From NCBI GenBank assembly GCA_022446795.1, contig JAKVBX010000018.1, positions 37,256 to 101,255 on the forward strand: 64,000 nucleotides of DNA, written 5' to 3'. Below, one piece after another: positions 15,711 to 24,087 of the stretch. This stretch comes from Phycisphaerales bacterium (GTDB lineage Bacteria; Planctomycetota; Phycisphaerae; Phycisphaerales; SM1A02). Position 1 is the first letter of the stretch. Every line of letters starts with the position of its first letter. The notes beneath the pieces were generated by a model that was given only the letters and a program-made list of their open reading frames with translations, made no database searches and was not told the origin of the DNA. The position numbers and the translations under genes are program-made.

Positions 15711-16184
15711 CTATTCCGCCGTAATCGAGCTGAAGTCGAGTCGGGCCAGCAGCCGCATCGTGCGGCGTGCCACGAGTCGGTTCGTCCGTTCCTCCCCGGC
15801 TCGGAACATGGCCCGGGCGCGGGATTCCGTGTCCGCGTTCTCGGCATTCACGTCACCGGGCGCGGGAATATCGGGCAACGCCAGACCGTGGCGAATGGCC
15901 ATGGATTCCAGCCGGAGCTGTACCAGGTCCAGTTCGTCCTGCACGGCCGTCTGCTGGGCGTGGATCTCGACCGGGTCTTCACCTGCGGCGACGGCTTCAG
16001 CAGCCTGGTTGTCCAGCTTGGCGAGCTGGCGCACCAGCCGCGTTCGCTGTGAACAGGTCTTCTTGAACTCCGCCTTGACGGCTGGCGTGGGGCCCGTATC
16101 CCCCGCCGCCGCGGGTGCCGCGGGGAGCAGCACTGCGACGGCGAGGAGGAGACTTGAAACAAGCTTGAGAGAGATGTGAGTCAT
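15711..16184 (-). CDS. Secreted helical protein, paralogue of the gene at 5251
   Basis: 157 residues with a signal peptide (LLLAVAVLLPAAPAAAG). The helical body includes LDNQAAEAVAAGEDPVEIHA, then QLRLESMAIRHGL, which match the 5251-5694 product. ATG 16184 is preferred over ATG 16196 because GGAG lies 6 bases upstream of it. It is 10 bases upstream of the ExbB-like gene, so a link to the energised complex is plausible. No enzymatic motif is visible. Confidence 0.75.
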   Translation of the reverse strand: MTHISLKLVSSLLLAVAVLLPAAPAAAGDTGPTPAVKAEFKKTCSQRTRLVRQLAKLDNQAAEAVAAGEDPVEIHAQQTAVQDELDLVQLRLESMAIRHGLALPDIPAPGDVNAENADTESRARAMFRAGEERTNRLVARRTMRLLARLDFSSITAE

Positions 16185-16241
16185 GTTGTTCTCCAATCAG
16201 GAGTCACGGGATGAGCAGTGGTGCACGATCTCGTGGAGGGT

Positions 16242-17330
16242 TCAGTTGTCGACACGCTCGATGCGTGCGGCGAGTTCGTCATCGATGCTCGTTGAGACGA
16301 CACCTTGCATGTCATCACCATCGACGGGCTGGATGGCGTCCACGTTGGCTTCCAGTTCGAACATGCTCTCGTTGAGCGCTTCCTCGACGATGCCGTTGAA
16401 GCCCGACAGCTGTTCCTGGAGTCCACGCATGCCCTCGACGAAGCTCGCCATTCCGGAGGCGCCGTCGCCGACACCGTTGACGGCACCAAGCAGATCGTTC
16501 ACACCGTCGATGGTCTGCATGAGGGAGAGGTACTCCCGCAGCTGTCCGGCGGTGGCTTCGAACTGCGCGAACAGGATCTCCGAGCCCATCAGCACCTGTT
16601 GGTGGGCCAGTGCAGCCTGCTCGAGCACCGTGAGGATGTTGGTCCACAGGCGACGCTGGTCCGGCGACATGCGTTCAGCGGCATGCTTCACGCGGGCCAG
16701 GCTGCGGATCGTGCGGTAATGGGCGACGAGTCGCTTCTTCCGGATCGGATCGTTCGTTTCGGCGATGCGGGCGGCCACACCGTCCAGCAGCCGCTCGGTC
16801 GTGGGCGAGAAACCAGCTTCCGAGGTGGCCGGCTGTGATCCATTTCGTGCCACGGCCCGCGCCAGGCGGGAACGGACCTCTGCGATCTGGGCCGTGAGTT
16901 CGCTCTGGGCATCCCACATCGGCTCCAGAACGGCATCGCGGACGTCCAGGACGCCGTCGATGGCGATGACGCTTGCTTCCACGGCTTCCCGGGTCCGACC
17001 CTCTTCCATGAGCGTGACGGCACGATCAACCTCGTCCACGAAGACGACGAAGCTCGCGTTCATCTCGGTCGCCAGTGGATTGACCGAGGACTGGAGCGTG
17101 TCGACGACATGCTCGAAGTCATATCCGTCGAAGGGCGAGGCCGGTTGGCTGAGCGCCGGCTGGCTTCGGGGCGCGGCGGCCGTCGGCGTGACGCTGGCGG
17201 CCGGTGCGGCAGGAATGGGTTGGGCCAGCGGGTTCGCATCCTGTGCCAGGGCCGCGGCCGTGAAGGCCAACGGTATCAGCACGGGGACACACCGCAGCGT
17301 TCGTGAGGTGGTGAAGACGTTCTTCGTCAT
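16242..17330 (-). CDS. Secreted alpha-helical protein of unknown function
   Basis: 362 residues: signal peptide (VPVLIPLAFTAAALAQ), a Pro/Ala/Gln-rich linker (~30-65), then a long largely helical region rich in Ala, Glu and Arg (SELTAQIAEVRSRLARAVAR; VEGMRGLQEQLSGFNGIVEE), ending in an acidic tail. No family recognised. The ATG overlaps the stop of the lipoprotein gene at 17327 by 4 bases, so they are coupled. It sits between the paralogous lipoprotein and secreted-protein genes. A periplasmic or coiled-coil adaptor role is a guess. Confidence 0.7.
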   Translation of the reverse strand: MTKNVFTTSRTLRCVPVLIPLAFTAAALAQDANPLAQPIPAAPAASVTPTAAAPRSQPALSQPASPFDGYDFEHVVDTLQSSVNPLATEMNASFVVFVDEVDRAVTLMEEGRTREAVEASVIAIDGVLDVRDAVLEPMWDAQSELTAQIAEVRSRLARAVARNGSQPATSEAGFSPTTERLLDGVAARIAETNDPIRKKRLVAHYRTIRSLARVKHAAERMSPDQRRLWTNILTVLEQAALAHQQVLMGSEILFAQFEATAGQLREYLSLMQTIDGVNDLLGAVNGVGDGASGMASFVEGMRGLQEQLSGFNGIVEEALNESMFELEANVDAIQPVDGDDMQGVVSTSIDDELAARIERVDN

Positions 17331-17710
17331 CGGGTGTCCTCCTGGTTGTTCGAGGTCCGGGGTTGTGAATCAAGGTCGAGTCCCATCGCCCCGGCCTCAC
17401 GACGGAGCTGTCGCCGAAGCCCGGCGTCCTCGACACTCGACCAGGCGGCGGCCGCGGCGGAGGCATCACCGTCGATCATGGCTTCGGCACCATCGACAAC
17501 GGCATTCAGGTCGTGGACCTTCTGTCGTTCACCGTCGCCGGATGCCAGGGTCCCGGCCTCGTCAAGTGACGAGCGAGCCTGGTCCAGTCGACCATGTGAG
17601 ATGTCGTTGGTGGCGCGGCGGAGGGATGTGTTGAAGGCTTCGCTGGATTGACATCCGGTCATCAGCAGGGCCGCGGCGAGAGGGATCAAGGCGCAAGACA
17701 GGCGTGACAT
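17327..17710 (-). CDS. Lipoprotein, paralogue of the gene at 5691
   Basis: 127 residues. The signal ends at lipobox MTGC (ALIPLAAALLMTGCQSS). The mature chain is helical: HGRLDQARSSLDEAGTLASG, then VVDGAEAMIDGDASAAAAAW, the same order and GAEAM motif as the 5691 lipoprotein. GAGGAG precedes ATG 17710 by 7 bases. Downstream it overlaps the 362-residue gene. Upstream is the subtilase gene with a 122-base gap. Confidence 0.75.
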   Translation of the reverse strand: MSRLSCALIPLAAALLMTGCQSSEAFNTSLRRATNDISHGRLDQARSSLDEAGTLASGDGERQKVHDLNAVVDGAEAMIDGDASAAAAAWSSVEDAGLRRQLRREAGAMGLDLDSQPRTSNNQEDTR

Positions 17711-17832
17711 GTAGAGTCTCCTCATCCAATGTCCCGGGACGAAATGTCCCGTCGAGAACGAGGACGGCTCCGTCGAGCACTCTTGCGGGGACCACGCCAA
17801 TTTCTTTCCGGTTGGGCCTGGAACCGCGTTCT

Positions 17833-18942
17833 TCAGGGCTGCAGGCGGATGATCCCACCGGTCCGGCAGCGGCCGTCCAGTTCCGGGAGGGGCCTGATCA
17901 GCGGGTCGCCAGTGCTGGCCAAGGCGGCGGAAACGAAGGCCGCGGCAGCCGATGTTCCATCGACCAACTGGGGGCGATCGGCTCGGGCCTGGATCTCGAT
18001 GACGCCGCCAGGTGCGGCGACATCGACAGTTCGTTGTCCCCAGTTCGTCCCATTCACCAGGCGACCTGCAGCGGTCGTTCGGACGGCAGGTTGGCCCGCC
18101 GGACCGATCGCCATGACCGCGATGACGTTTGGACGATCGACACAGGCCGGAAAGAACGGGTGGTCGTCGATGTTGCGACCATCGTTGCCTGCGGCACAGA
18201 CGACGGGAATGCCTGCAGCCTCCAGCTGACCCCACACGGGATCGCTGGCCAGCCCCGCGAGTTCCTCGGCCGACACGTCAACCCCGGCGCTGATGTTGAT
18301 GATGTCGGCCCCGGCCTGCAGGGCGTGTCGCAGCCCGGCGAGAATCAACTCCGGCGTGGCTCGAGGTGTTCGCCAGGCCGGACCGCTGCCGCCGGCGGCC
18401 ACGATGGGGATCAACTCGACGGGTGATGAGGCGAGCGCACCAAGTGGTGCCACGGGACCGACGGGTCGATTTGCGATGATGGAGGCCACCATGTTGCCGT
18501 GGTGGAATCCATCACGGTGCGCAGACCACAGCGGCTTGTCCGGTTCCACCAGGTTGATGCCTTCGGTGAAGGCATGCTTCAGACCTGGTGCATCCACGTC
18601 GAAGCTCTCATCGAGAAGGGCGATTCGCACGGGTGGCGTGACGAGGTTCTCCTGCCAACCGATGTCGACACCGGGATGGAACGTGTTCTGGAGCCCCCAT
18701 TGGACTGGCGTGGGTGTTTTCCGAATCGGTCCATCAGCACCGACGAGGGTGCCCGTGGTGGGCGGGTTCGCGGCGACGATTGCTTCGAAGGAAGCCTCCA
18801 CGTCGATACGGGCATCACGGACGGCATCGGGAACGGGTACCGGCCCCTCGGCGGGCGAGTCCGAGCATCCGGCGACCAGAATCCAGGCCGCCAGCGTGGC
18901 CAGCAGGACAGTGGGTCGGCGAACCAGGCAGGCGGTGTCCAC
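17833..18942 (-). CDS. Subtilisin-like serine protease (S8), lipoprotein
   Basis: 369-residue lipoprotein: signal [16 protein letters not shown] with lipobox VAGC. The S8 triad is visible: Asp in [11 protein letters not shown], His in [13 protein letters not shown] and Ser in [11 protein letters not shown], with the oxyanion asparagine in VVCAAGNDG. It is shorter and more divergent than secreted subtilisins, and no classical propeptide is evident. Start GTG 18942 has GGAG 6 bases upstream; earlier in-frame codons lack a signal. It is the first gene of the minus-strand block and is divergent from gapA. Likely an outer-membrane or periplasmic processing protease; substrates unknown. Confidence 0.85.
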   Translation of the reverse strand: MDTACLVRRPTVLLATLAAWILVAGCSDSPAEGPVPVPDAVRDARIDVEASFEAIVAANPPTTGTLVGADGPIRKTPTPVQWGLQNTFHPGVDIGWQENLVTPPVRIALLDESFDVDAPGLKHAFTEGINLVEPDKPLWSAHRDGFHHGNMVASIIANRPVGPVAPLGALASSPVELIPIVAAGGSGPAWRTPRATPELILAGLRHALQAGADIINISAGVDVSAEELAGLASDPVWGQLEAAGIPVVCAAGNDGRNIDDHPFFPACVDRPNVIAVMAIGPAGQPAVRTTAAGRLVNGTNWGQRTVDVAAPGGVIEIQARADRPQLVDGTSAAAAFVSAALASTGDPLIRPLPELDGRCRTGGIIRLQP

Positions 18943-19061
18943 AGTACGCTCCAATGGGAGAGGCGAATGACCCGGCGGTTGATCCCCCGGCCGGGGAACC
19001 GTACCCTGCTGCGTTCCCCGGGGGAAGGCTGGATCTCCCAGCACACGGGGAGGAGGTCAAC

Positions 19062-20075
19062 ATGGCGATTCGAATCGGTATCAACGGCTTTGGGCGGATC
19101 GGGCGACTGGCCTACCGGGAAGCGGTACGCCGTGGCGGCATCGAAGTGGTCGCCATCAACGACCTGGTTCCAGCCGACAACCTGGCCTACCTGGTCAGCT
19201 ATGACACCATGCACGGGCGATTCGACCATCGCGTCCGGGCCGAGGGCGACAGCCTGGTCTGTGACGCTCACACCACGAAGTGCCTGAGTGAACGTGATCC
19301 CGCGGCCCTGGGCTGGGATGACCTTGGCGTTGATTACGTCATCGAGTCCACGGGCTTCTTCACGGCGGGACCCGATGCGGCCAAGCATCTGCAGGCGGGT
19401 GCCAAGCGGGTGCTGATCTCCGCACCGACCAAGACGCCGGACGAGGTGCCGACCTTCGTGCACAAGGTCAACTGCGATCAGTATGACCCGGCGACCCACA
19501 CCATCATCTCCAATGCCTCCTGCACGACGAACTGCCTGGCACCGATCACCAAGGTGATCCTGGATTCAGTCGGGTTGGAGGAAGGGCTGATGACCACCAC
19601 CCATGCCGCGACGGCGACACAGCCGACGCAGGACGGGCCGTCCAAGAAGGACATGCGGGGTGGACGCAATGCCTACATGAACATCATCCCGGCCAGCACC
19701 GGTGCGGCGAAGGCCGTGGCGCTGTGCCTTCCGGAAGTGAAGGGCCGGCTTACCGGCATGGCGTTCCGCGTTCCTACTGCGGACGTGTCCGCGGTCGACC
19801 TGACCTTCCGGACGGAGAAGTCCACCAGCCTGGCCGAGATCAACGCTGCCATGAAGGCGGCGGCCGAGGGGCCGATGAAGGGCGTGCTTGGCTATACCGA
19901 GGATCCGGTCGTCAGCAGTGACTTCCTCGGTGATCCCCACAGCAGCATCTACGATGCGACCGCGGGGATCGAGTTGAATGACCGCTTCTTCAAGGTCATC
20001 AGCTGGTACGACAACGAGTCGGGCTATGCCACCCGCTGCATCGACATGATCGAGATGATCGCCTCGAAGGACTGA
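19062..20075 (+). CDS. gapA: Glyceraldehyde-3-phosphate dehydrogenase, type I
   Basis: Glycolytic enzyme oxidising glyceraldehyde-3-phosphate with NAD and phosphate. It begins [17 protein letters not shown] (Rossmann loop); EVVAINDL supplies the aspartate favouring NAD over NADP. The active site is [12 protein letters not shown] with the catalytic Cys, and [15 protein letters not shown] plus [19 protein letters not shown] form the phosphate site. HAATATQP departs slightly from the common HAYTATQ. AGGAGG lies 6 bases before the ATG. Length 337 is normal. It is a single gene between the subtilase and a beta-helix gene. Confidence 0.97.
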   Translation: MAIRIGINGFGRIGRLAYREAVRRGGIEVVAINDLVPADNLAYLVSYDTMHGRFDHRVRAEGDSLVCDAHTTKCLSERDPAALGWDDLGVDYVIESTGFFTAGPDAAKHLQAGAKRVLISAPTKTPDEVPTFVHKVNCDQYDPATHTIISNASCTTNCLAPITKVILDSVGLEEGLMTTTHAATATQPTQDGPSKKDMRGGRNAYMNIIPASTGAAKAVALCLPEVKGRLTGMAFRVPTADVSAVDLTFRTEKSTSLAEINAAMKAAAEGPMKGVLGYTEDPVVSSDFLGDPHSSIYDATAGIELNDRFFKVISWYDNESGYATRCIDMIEMIASKD

Positions 20076-20078
20076 CCG

Positions 20079-21134
20079 TCACGGCGTGGCGCAGGGCCCG
20101 AAGGTATCCAGTGCGACGAGCAGGTCGGAGATGTCCGTCACGCCGTCGAAGTTGACATCACCCAGGCCGGTCGTGCTGCCCCATTGCGCGATGACGACGA
20201 GAACGTCATTGATCTCGACCTCGCCATTGCCATCGATGTCCGCGGCACAGACGCAGAGCGTGTTGCCTCCGCCGTCCAGGTAGGGGGCGAAGATCTCGTC
20301 AGGCTCGTTGTCACACAGGACGCTGTCGGTGAAGATCACGGGCGGACGGCCCGGGATCCCCCGGACGCCCCCACCGCTGTTCTTGGCACCGTTGTACTGG
20401 ATCGTGCAGTTGGTCACGGGCAGCGGATCGCCGCCGGGCACGCTGTACCAGTAGAACCCGCCGCCGAAGATCGAGAAGTTGTTCGTGATCGTGCAGTTGG
20501 TCAGTGATGGCGTTCCCTTGACGATGTGAAGGGCACCACCATCGAGCGTGGCGAAGTTGTCATCGAAGATGCAGTCCTCGATGGTGACGCTGCCGTTGAT
20601 GGCCAGCACGGCGCCGGCATTGGCCGAGGCCGAGCAACCATGAAACTCGCATCGTCGAATATTGGTGTAGGTCCCGTCGCAGTGAATGCCGCCGCCGTAC
20701 CCGGAATGGCAGTTGATGAAGATGCAGTCTTCAATGGACGGGAGACCACCGAGGACGCGGACGCCGCCGCCGACGATGATCGTCTCATCCTGGCCGACCG
20801 GGGTACCGCCATCGGCATCCCGGATCGTGAAGCCCTGGAGGAGCGTGTGCTGGTTTCGCTGGATGATCGAGACCACGCTGTCACTCGTGGTTGATCCATC
20901 GATGATGGTCGTTCCAGCGCCATCGGTCGAGATGATCTTGACGTTCTGATTGATGTTGATCGGGCCCGGATAGGTGCCCGGTCGAACCATGATGATGTCA
21001 TTGGCCACGGAGGCGTCGATCGCATCCTGGATCGTGCCGAAATCATCGGGAACGTAGTAGGTCGCCGCGTGCGCGGTTGTTCCGATGAAGCCGACAGCGA
21101 GCAACAGCGTGGCGGTGATTCGTCCTGTACGCAT
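20079..21134 (-). CDS. Secreted parallel beta-helix protein with dockerin-like C-terminus
   Basis: 351 residues: signal peptide (LLLAVGFIGTTAHA), then right-handed beta-helix coils with Asn/Cys ladders (FGTIQDAIDA at the start; repeats such as SIEDCIFINCHSGYGGGI and IEDCIFDDNFATLDGGA). The last ~60 residues hold two dockerin-like Ca loops: ADIDGNGEVEINDVLVVIAQ and GDVNFDGVTDISDLLVALDT. It is a close paralogue of the gene at 22956. GAGGAG precedes ATG 21134. Probably a cell-surface or secreted protein; polysaccharide lyase activity is possible for this fold but no catalytic residues can be named. Confidence 0.85.
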   Translation of the reverse strand: MRTGRITATLLLAVGFIGTTAHAATYYVPDDFGTIQDAIDASVANDIIMVRPGTYPGPININQNVKIISTDGAGTTIIDGSTTSDSVVSIIQRNQHTLLQGFTIRDADGGTPVGQDETIIVGGGVRVLGGLPSIEDCIFINCHSGYGGGIHCDGTYTNIRRCEFHGCSASANAGAVLAINGSVTIEDCIFDDNFATLDGGALHIVKGTPSLTNCTITNNFSIFGGGFYWYSVPGGDPLPVTNCTIQYNGAKNSGGGVRGIPGRPPVIFTDSVLCDNEPDEIFAPYLDGGGNTLCVCAADIDGNGEVEINDVLVVIAQWGSTTGLGDVNFDGVTDISDLLVALDTFGPCATP

Positions 21135-21348
21135 GGTGTTCTCCTCTTCCCGTGGCGATGCGGCAACGCAGGTGCCGGAATCAAACGCGAATCCGCATCC
21201 TATCGGCCCGCCTGCGACCCTCAAGCGTGGAATCGCCAATTGTTCGGGAGCCCCCCATTGCAGCCCCAACAGGGCCTCAGCAGCGTTTTTCCGAGCACCC
21301 ATGATCCACCGTTTGACCACCGATCGGACCCGCTGCGCAGACCTCGAA

Positions 21349-22137
21349 TCAGCCCCGGGGACCCAGCTTGGATTCGAGTTCCGTGAGTCGCTGGAGAATC
21401 AGGCGGTTCTGCTCTTTCAGGGCGGCGAACTGATCGCCGTGATCGTGTTCCGGGACGGTCTCGACATGGTCCTTCGGTTTCCGCATGAAGAGTCCGGCCA
21501 ATGCCCCCGCAAAGGTGGCGAAGAGACCGATTCCCACGCACATCACCAGGACCGCCAGGACGCGACCCTCGGAGGTCACGGGATAGAAGTCTCCGTAACC
21601 GACCGTGGAGGTCGTCTCGAACGCCCACCAGGCGACATCCTCCGCGGACTTGATGTTCCCGTGTACGACCGATTGCTCAAAGTGCAGAACACCGATGCAG
21701 GAACCGACGACGATCACGATGCCGATGATCAGCAGCAGGCTGACGGCCGAGGCCATTCGATCCCGGACCAGGACCTGCGACAGGATGCGGATGGAGCGAA
21801 CCGCCTTCAACGCCCGGATGATCTGGGCCGCTCGGAAGAAGCGGAACTCTCCCACCGTCGGGATCGAGGACGCCAGGTCCAGCAGGCCCCAGGTGAAGAT
21901 GTAGCGCCACTTGTGCTTGGCGACGACGATCTGCCGGATGTAGTCGATGAAGAAGACACCACAGAAGATGTAGTCGAAGATCCTCAGCAGCCCGCTGATC
22001 TCCTCGTCCGGTGACAGGAAGAACTGCCAGATCACGACCGCGAGGGCAATCACGGCAACGACCGCCAGGAACAGGTCGTAGACCTTGGGCTGGTGATGAT
22101 CCGGGGCGGTCGTACCGGTTTCCGTGGTTTCGATCAT
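21349..22137 (-). CDS. Voltage-gated potassium channel family protein
   Basis: About 262 residues with six membrane segments: S1-S3, an S4 with arginines about every third position (FRFFRAAQIIRALKAVRSIR), and S5-pore-S6 with the selectivity filter TTSTVGYGDFYP. A soluble tail has a coiled-coil (EQNRLILQRLTELESKL). It forms a tetrameric K+ channel in the cytoplasmic membrane. The start is uncertain: ATG 22137 (used here) or GTG 22173; neither has a strong ribosome site. It follows the MOSC gene by 45 bases, likely one transcript. The channel assignment is secure, the gating stimulus unknown. Confidence 0.9.
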   Translation of the reverse strand: MIETTETGTTAPDHHQPKVYDLFLAVVAVIALAVVIWQFFLSPDEEISGLLRIFDYIFCGVFFIDYIRQIVVAKHKWRYIFTWGLLDLASSIPTVGEFRFFRAAQIIRALKAVRSIRILSQVLVRDRMASAVSLLLIIGIVIVVGSCIGVLHFEQSVVHGNIKSAEDVAWWAFETTSTVGYGDFYPVTSEGRVLAVLVMCVGIGLFATFAGALAGLFMRKPKDHVETVPEHDHGDQFAALKEQNRLILQRLTELESKLGPRG

Positions 22138-22182
22138 GGAGACGAGCCTGGCATCGGCCTCGTCCCCGTACACCGGGTGAAC

Positions 22183-22665
22183 TCAGGCCGACTTGTCGTC
22201 TTCCATCGGCTCGACGGCGTCTCCGACTCTGATTTCGCCGCCACTGACGATGCGACAGTTCAGTCCACCCCGGTGAACCATGGCCGGCAGGATCTGTCGA
22301 CCGAGGCGTTTCTGGAGCTTGGCGCAGGGCTCGCACAGTCGGCGTCCCTCCATGACCACCTCGCCGACCCGGAGTTGCTTGCCGACCAGGTCATTCAACT
22401 GGATCCCCCGGGTCACGATGTTCCGTCGGAACTCCTCGGGTTCCAGCGGGAGCCCCTGGCTCTCGCGGAACCACTCCAGGTTCTCAATCTCGATCAACGT
22501 GACGTCGGTATCCCGGCGATGGTCCTGGTCGGCCGGCCTGGTGGGGTCACGGAAGCGGTCCCCTTCCAGGCCCTCGCCCTCGATCGCCTTGACCTGTTGC
22601 CGGGACTCGATGGTGCCACCGGCATCCGGTGCCGTCAGGATATGCAGTACTTCACCTTGGTTCAT
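22183..22665 (-). CDS. MOSC-domain protein
   Basis: 160 residues of the molybdenum cofactor sulfurase C-terminal (MOSC) fold. Features: GEGLEGDRF near the N-terminus, FRRNIVTRGIQLNDLVGKQ (the family's R-N-hydrophobic strand) and MEGRRLCEPCAKLQKRLG, which contains the expected cysteine. MOSC proteins handle molybdenum cofactor-linked sulfur or detoxification chemistry; a standalone member such as this may act as YiiM-like reductase partner. ATG 22665 is chosen; its ribosome site is weak (GGCGG). It is upstream of the K+ channel gene. Confidence 0.85.
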   Translation of the reverse strand: MNQGEVLHILTAPDAGGTIESRQQVKAIEGEGLEGDRFRDPTRPADQDHRRDTDVTLIEIENLEWFRESQGLPLEPEEFRRNIVTRGIQLNDLVGKQLRVGEVVMEGRRLCEPCAKLQKRLGRQILPAMVHRGGLNCRIVSGGEIRVGDAVEPMEDDKSA

Positions 22666-22955
22666 GCCGCCATGGTAGTTCAGAAACACGCCAGGGCAGC
22701 CGGGACAGCCAAGTTGTTCCTCGGACAGGCTTTGCCAGCACACGTCCCGCTCGCCTGAGGGGTCTATAGAGGGACTTCTCAAGGATCCTCGGAGAAACCC
22801 GAAACTGCCGGCCGGGTGTCACCGTAATCAAACCAACGAGGTGATCGCGGCGCAGGCGGGGCCGGGGGTTCGGTACCCGCATCAGGCCGCACAAGGTACA
22901 TCAACAGAACGGGGCCTGAACGGTCGGTTCACAGGCCCCCGAGGAGTCCACATCA
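22666..22955. other. Longest gene-free stretch
   Basis: 290 bases between the divergent MOSC and beta-helix genes. No tRNA, riboswitch or terminator fold is evident. It must hold the two divergent promoters; GAGGAG at 22941-22946 is the ribosome site of the beta-helix gene. Confidence 0.5.
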
Positions 22956-24005
22956 ATGGTAAAGGTACGAAGCGCCGCCCTCTGTGCGGCGGCGGTGTCT
23001 TGCACGCTGGCTGTACATGCAATCGGTGCCGAACTGAACGTTCCGGGTGAGTACCCGACAATCCAGGAGGCCATCGATGCCGCATCCGCGGGCGACACCA
23101 TTCTCGTGGGACCTGGTGTCTACGACGGACCGATTGACATCAATGAGAACGTTCAGATCATCTCCACGGACGGAGCAGAGACGACGGCGATCGACGGATC
23201 CAGCACATCGGACAGTGTCGTATCGATCGTACAACGCAATCACTTCACGTTGCTCAAGGGCTTCACGATCCAGAATGGTGACGGCGGAACTCCCGTCGGC
23301 CAGGATGAGACGATCATCGTGGGTGGCGGCGTTCGCATCCTCGGTGGCTTTCCATCCATCGAGTCCTGCGTCTTCGAGAACAACCACTCCGGCTATGGCG
23401 GTGGTGTTCACAGTGATGGCGCCTTCGTGACCATCCGGGACTGCGTCTTCCGCGGGAACTCCGCTTCCGCGAATGCGGGCGGCGCCCTGGCCATCAACGG
23501 CGGCGTGGAGTTCGACTCCTGCGTCTTTGATGACAACTTCGCGACCCAGGATGGCGGCGGTGTCAAGATCGTCAAGGGAACGTCCATGATCCGGAATTGC
23601 CAGATCACGAACAACTCTGCGCTCGACGGTGGCGGTCTCTTCTGGTATGCCGAGGAAGAGACGGGCCCACTGGTGGTCATGGATACGGTCATCACCGGGA
23701 ACATGGCGAATGATGCCGGTGGCATCCGCGCGTTGTATGACCGCGCACCGGTCATCCTGACGGGCAGCACGGTCTGCGACAACGCCAATTTCCAGATCGT
23801 CGGTCCGTTCACGGAATCCGGGGACAACACGTTGTGTGTCTGCCCCGCTGACCTGGACAATGATGGCACGGTCGCCGTGGATGACGTCCTCATCCTCCTG
23901 ACGCAGTGGGGCTCCGAGCCGGCGCTGGGTGACCTGGACTTTGACGGGGAGGTCGGCGTGTCTGATCTCCTGGCCGTCCTGGCCGCCTACGGACCGTGCG
24001 AGTGA
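22956..24005 (+). CDS. Secreted parallel beta-helix protein with dockerin-like C-terminus (paralogue of 20079)
   Basis: 349 residues, signal peptide (ALCAAAVSCTLAVHAIGA). The helix coils run almost in step with the 20079 product: YPTIQEAIDAASAGDTILVG, then VQIISTDGAETTAIDGSSTS, and GGTPVGQDETIIVGGGVR shared nearly verbatim. The C-terminus has two dockerin-like loops (ADLDNDGTVAVDDVLILLTQ and GDLDFDGEVGVSDLLAVLAA). GAGGAG is 9 bases before the ATG. The two genes face away from each other around the channel/MOSC pair, a duplicated-inverted arrangement. Confidence 0.85.
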   Translation: MVKVRSAALCAAAVSCTLAVHAIGAELNVPGEYPTIQEAIDAASAGDTILVGPGVYDGPIDINENVQIISTDGAETTAIDGSSTSDSVVSIVQRNHFTLLKGFTIQNGDGGTPVGQDETIIVGGGVRILGGFPSIESCVFENNHSGYGGGVHSDGAFVTIRDCVFRGNSASANAGGALAINGGVEFDSCVFDDNFATQDGGGVKIVKGTSMIRNCQITNNSALDGGGLFWYAEEETGPLVVMDTVITGNMANDAGGIRALYDRAPVILTGSTVCDNANFQIVGPFTESGDNTLCVCPADLDNDGTVAVDDVLILLTQWGSEPALGDLDFDGEVGVSDLLAVLAAYGPCE

Positions 24006-24032
24006 GCTGACGGCGCACGACTGCATACGAAG

Positions 24033-24065
24033 ACGGGGCCCGGCGTCGTAGACGCCGGGCCCCGT
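24033..24065. terminator. Perfect 15-bp hairpin between convergent genes
   Basis: Stem of 15 G/C-rich pairs (arms 24033-24047 and 24051-24065, loop GTA) between the beta-helix gene and mdh. No clean U-run follows on either strand, so termination in either direction is likely but not certain. Confidence 0.5.
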
Positions 24066-24087
24066 GTCATTGTGATGTTTCAAGTCG

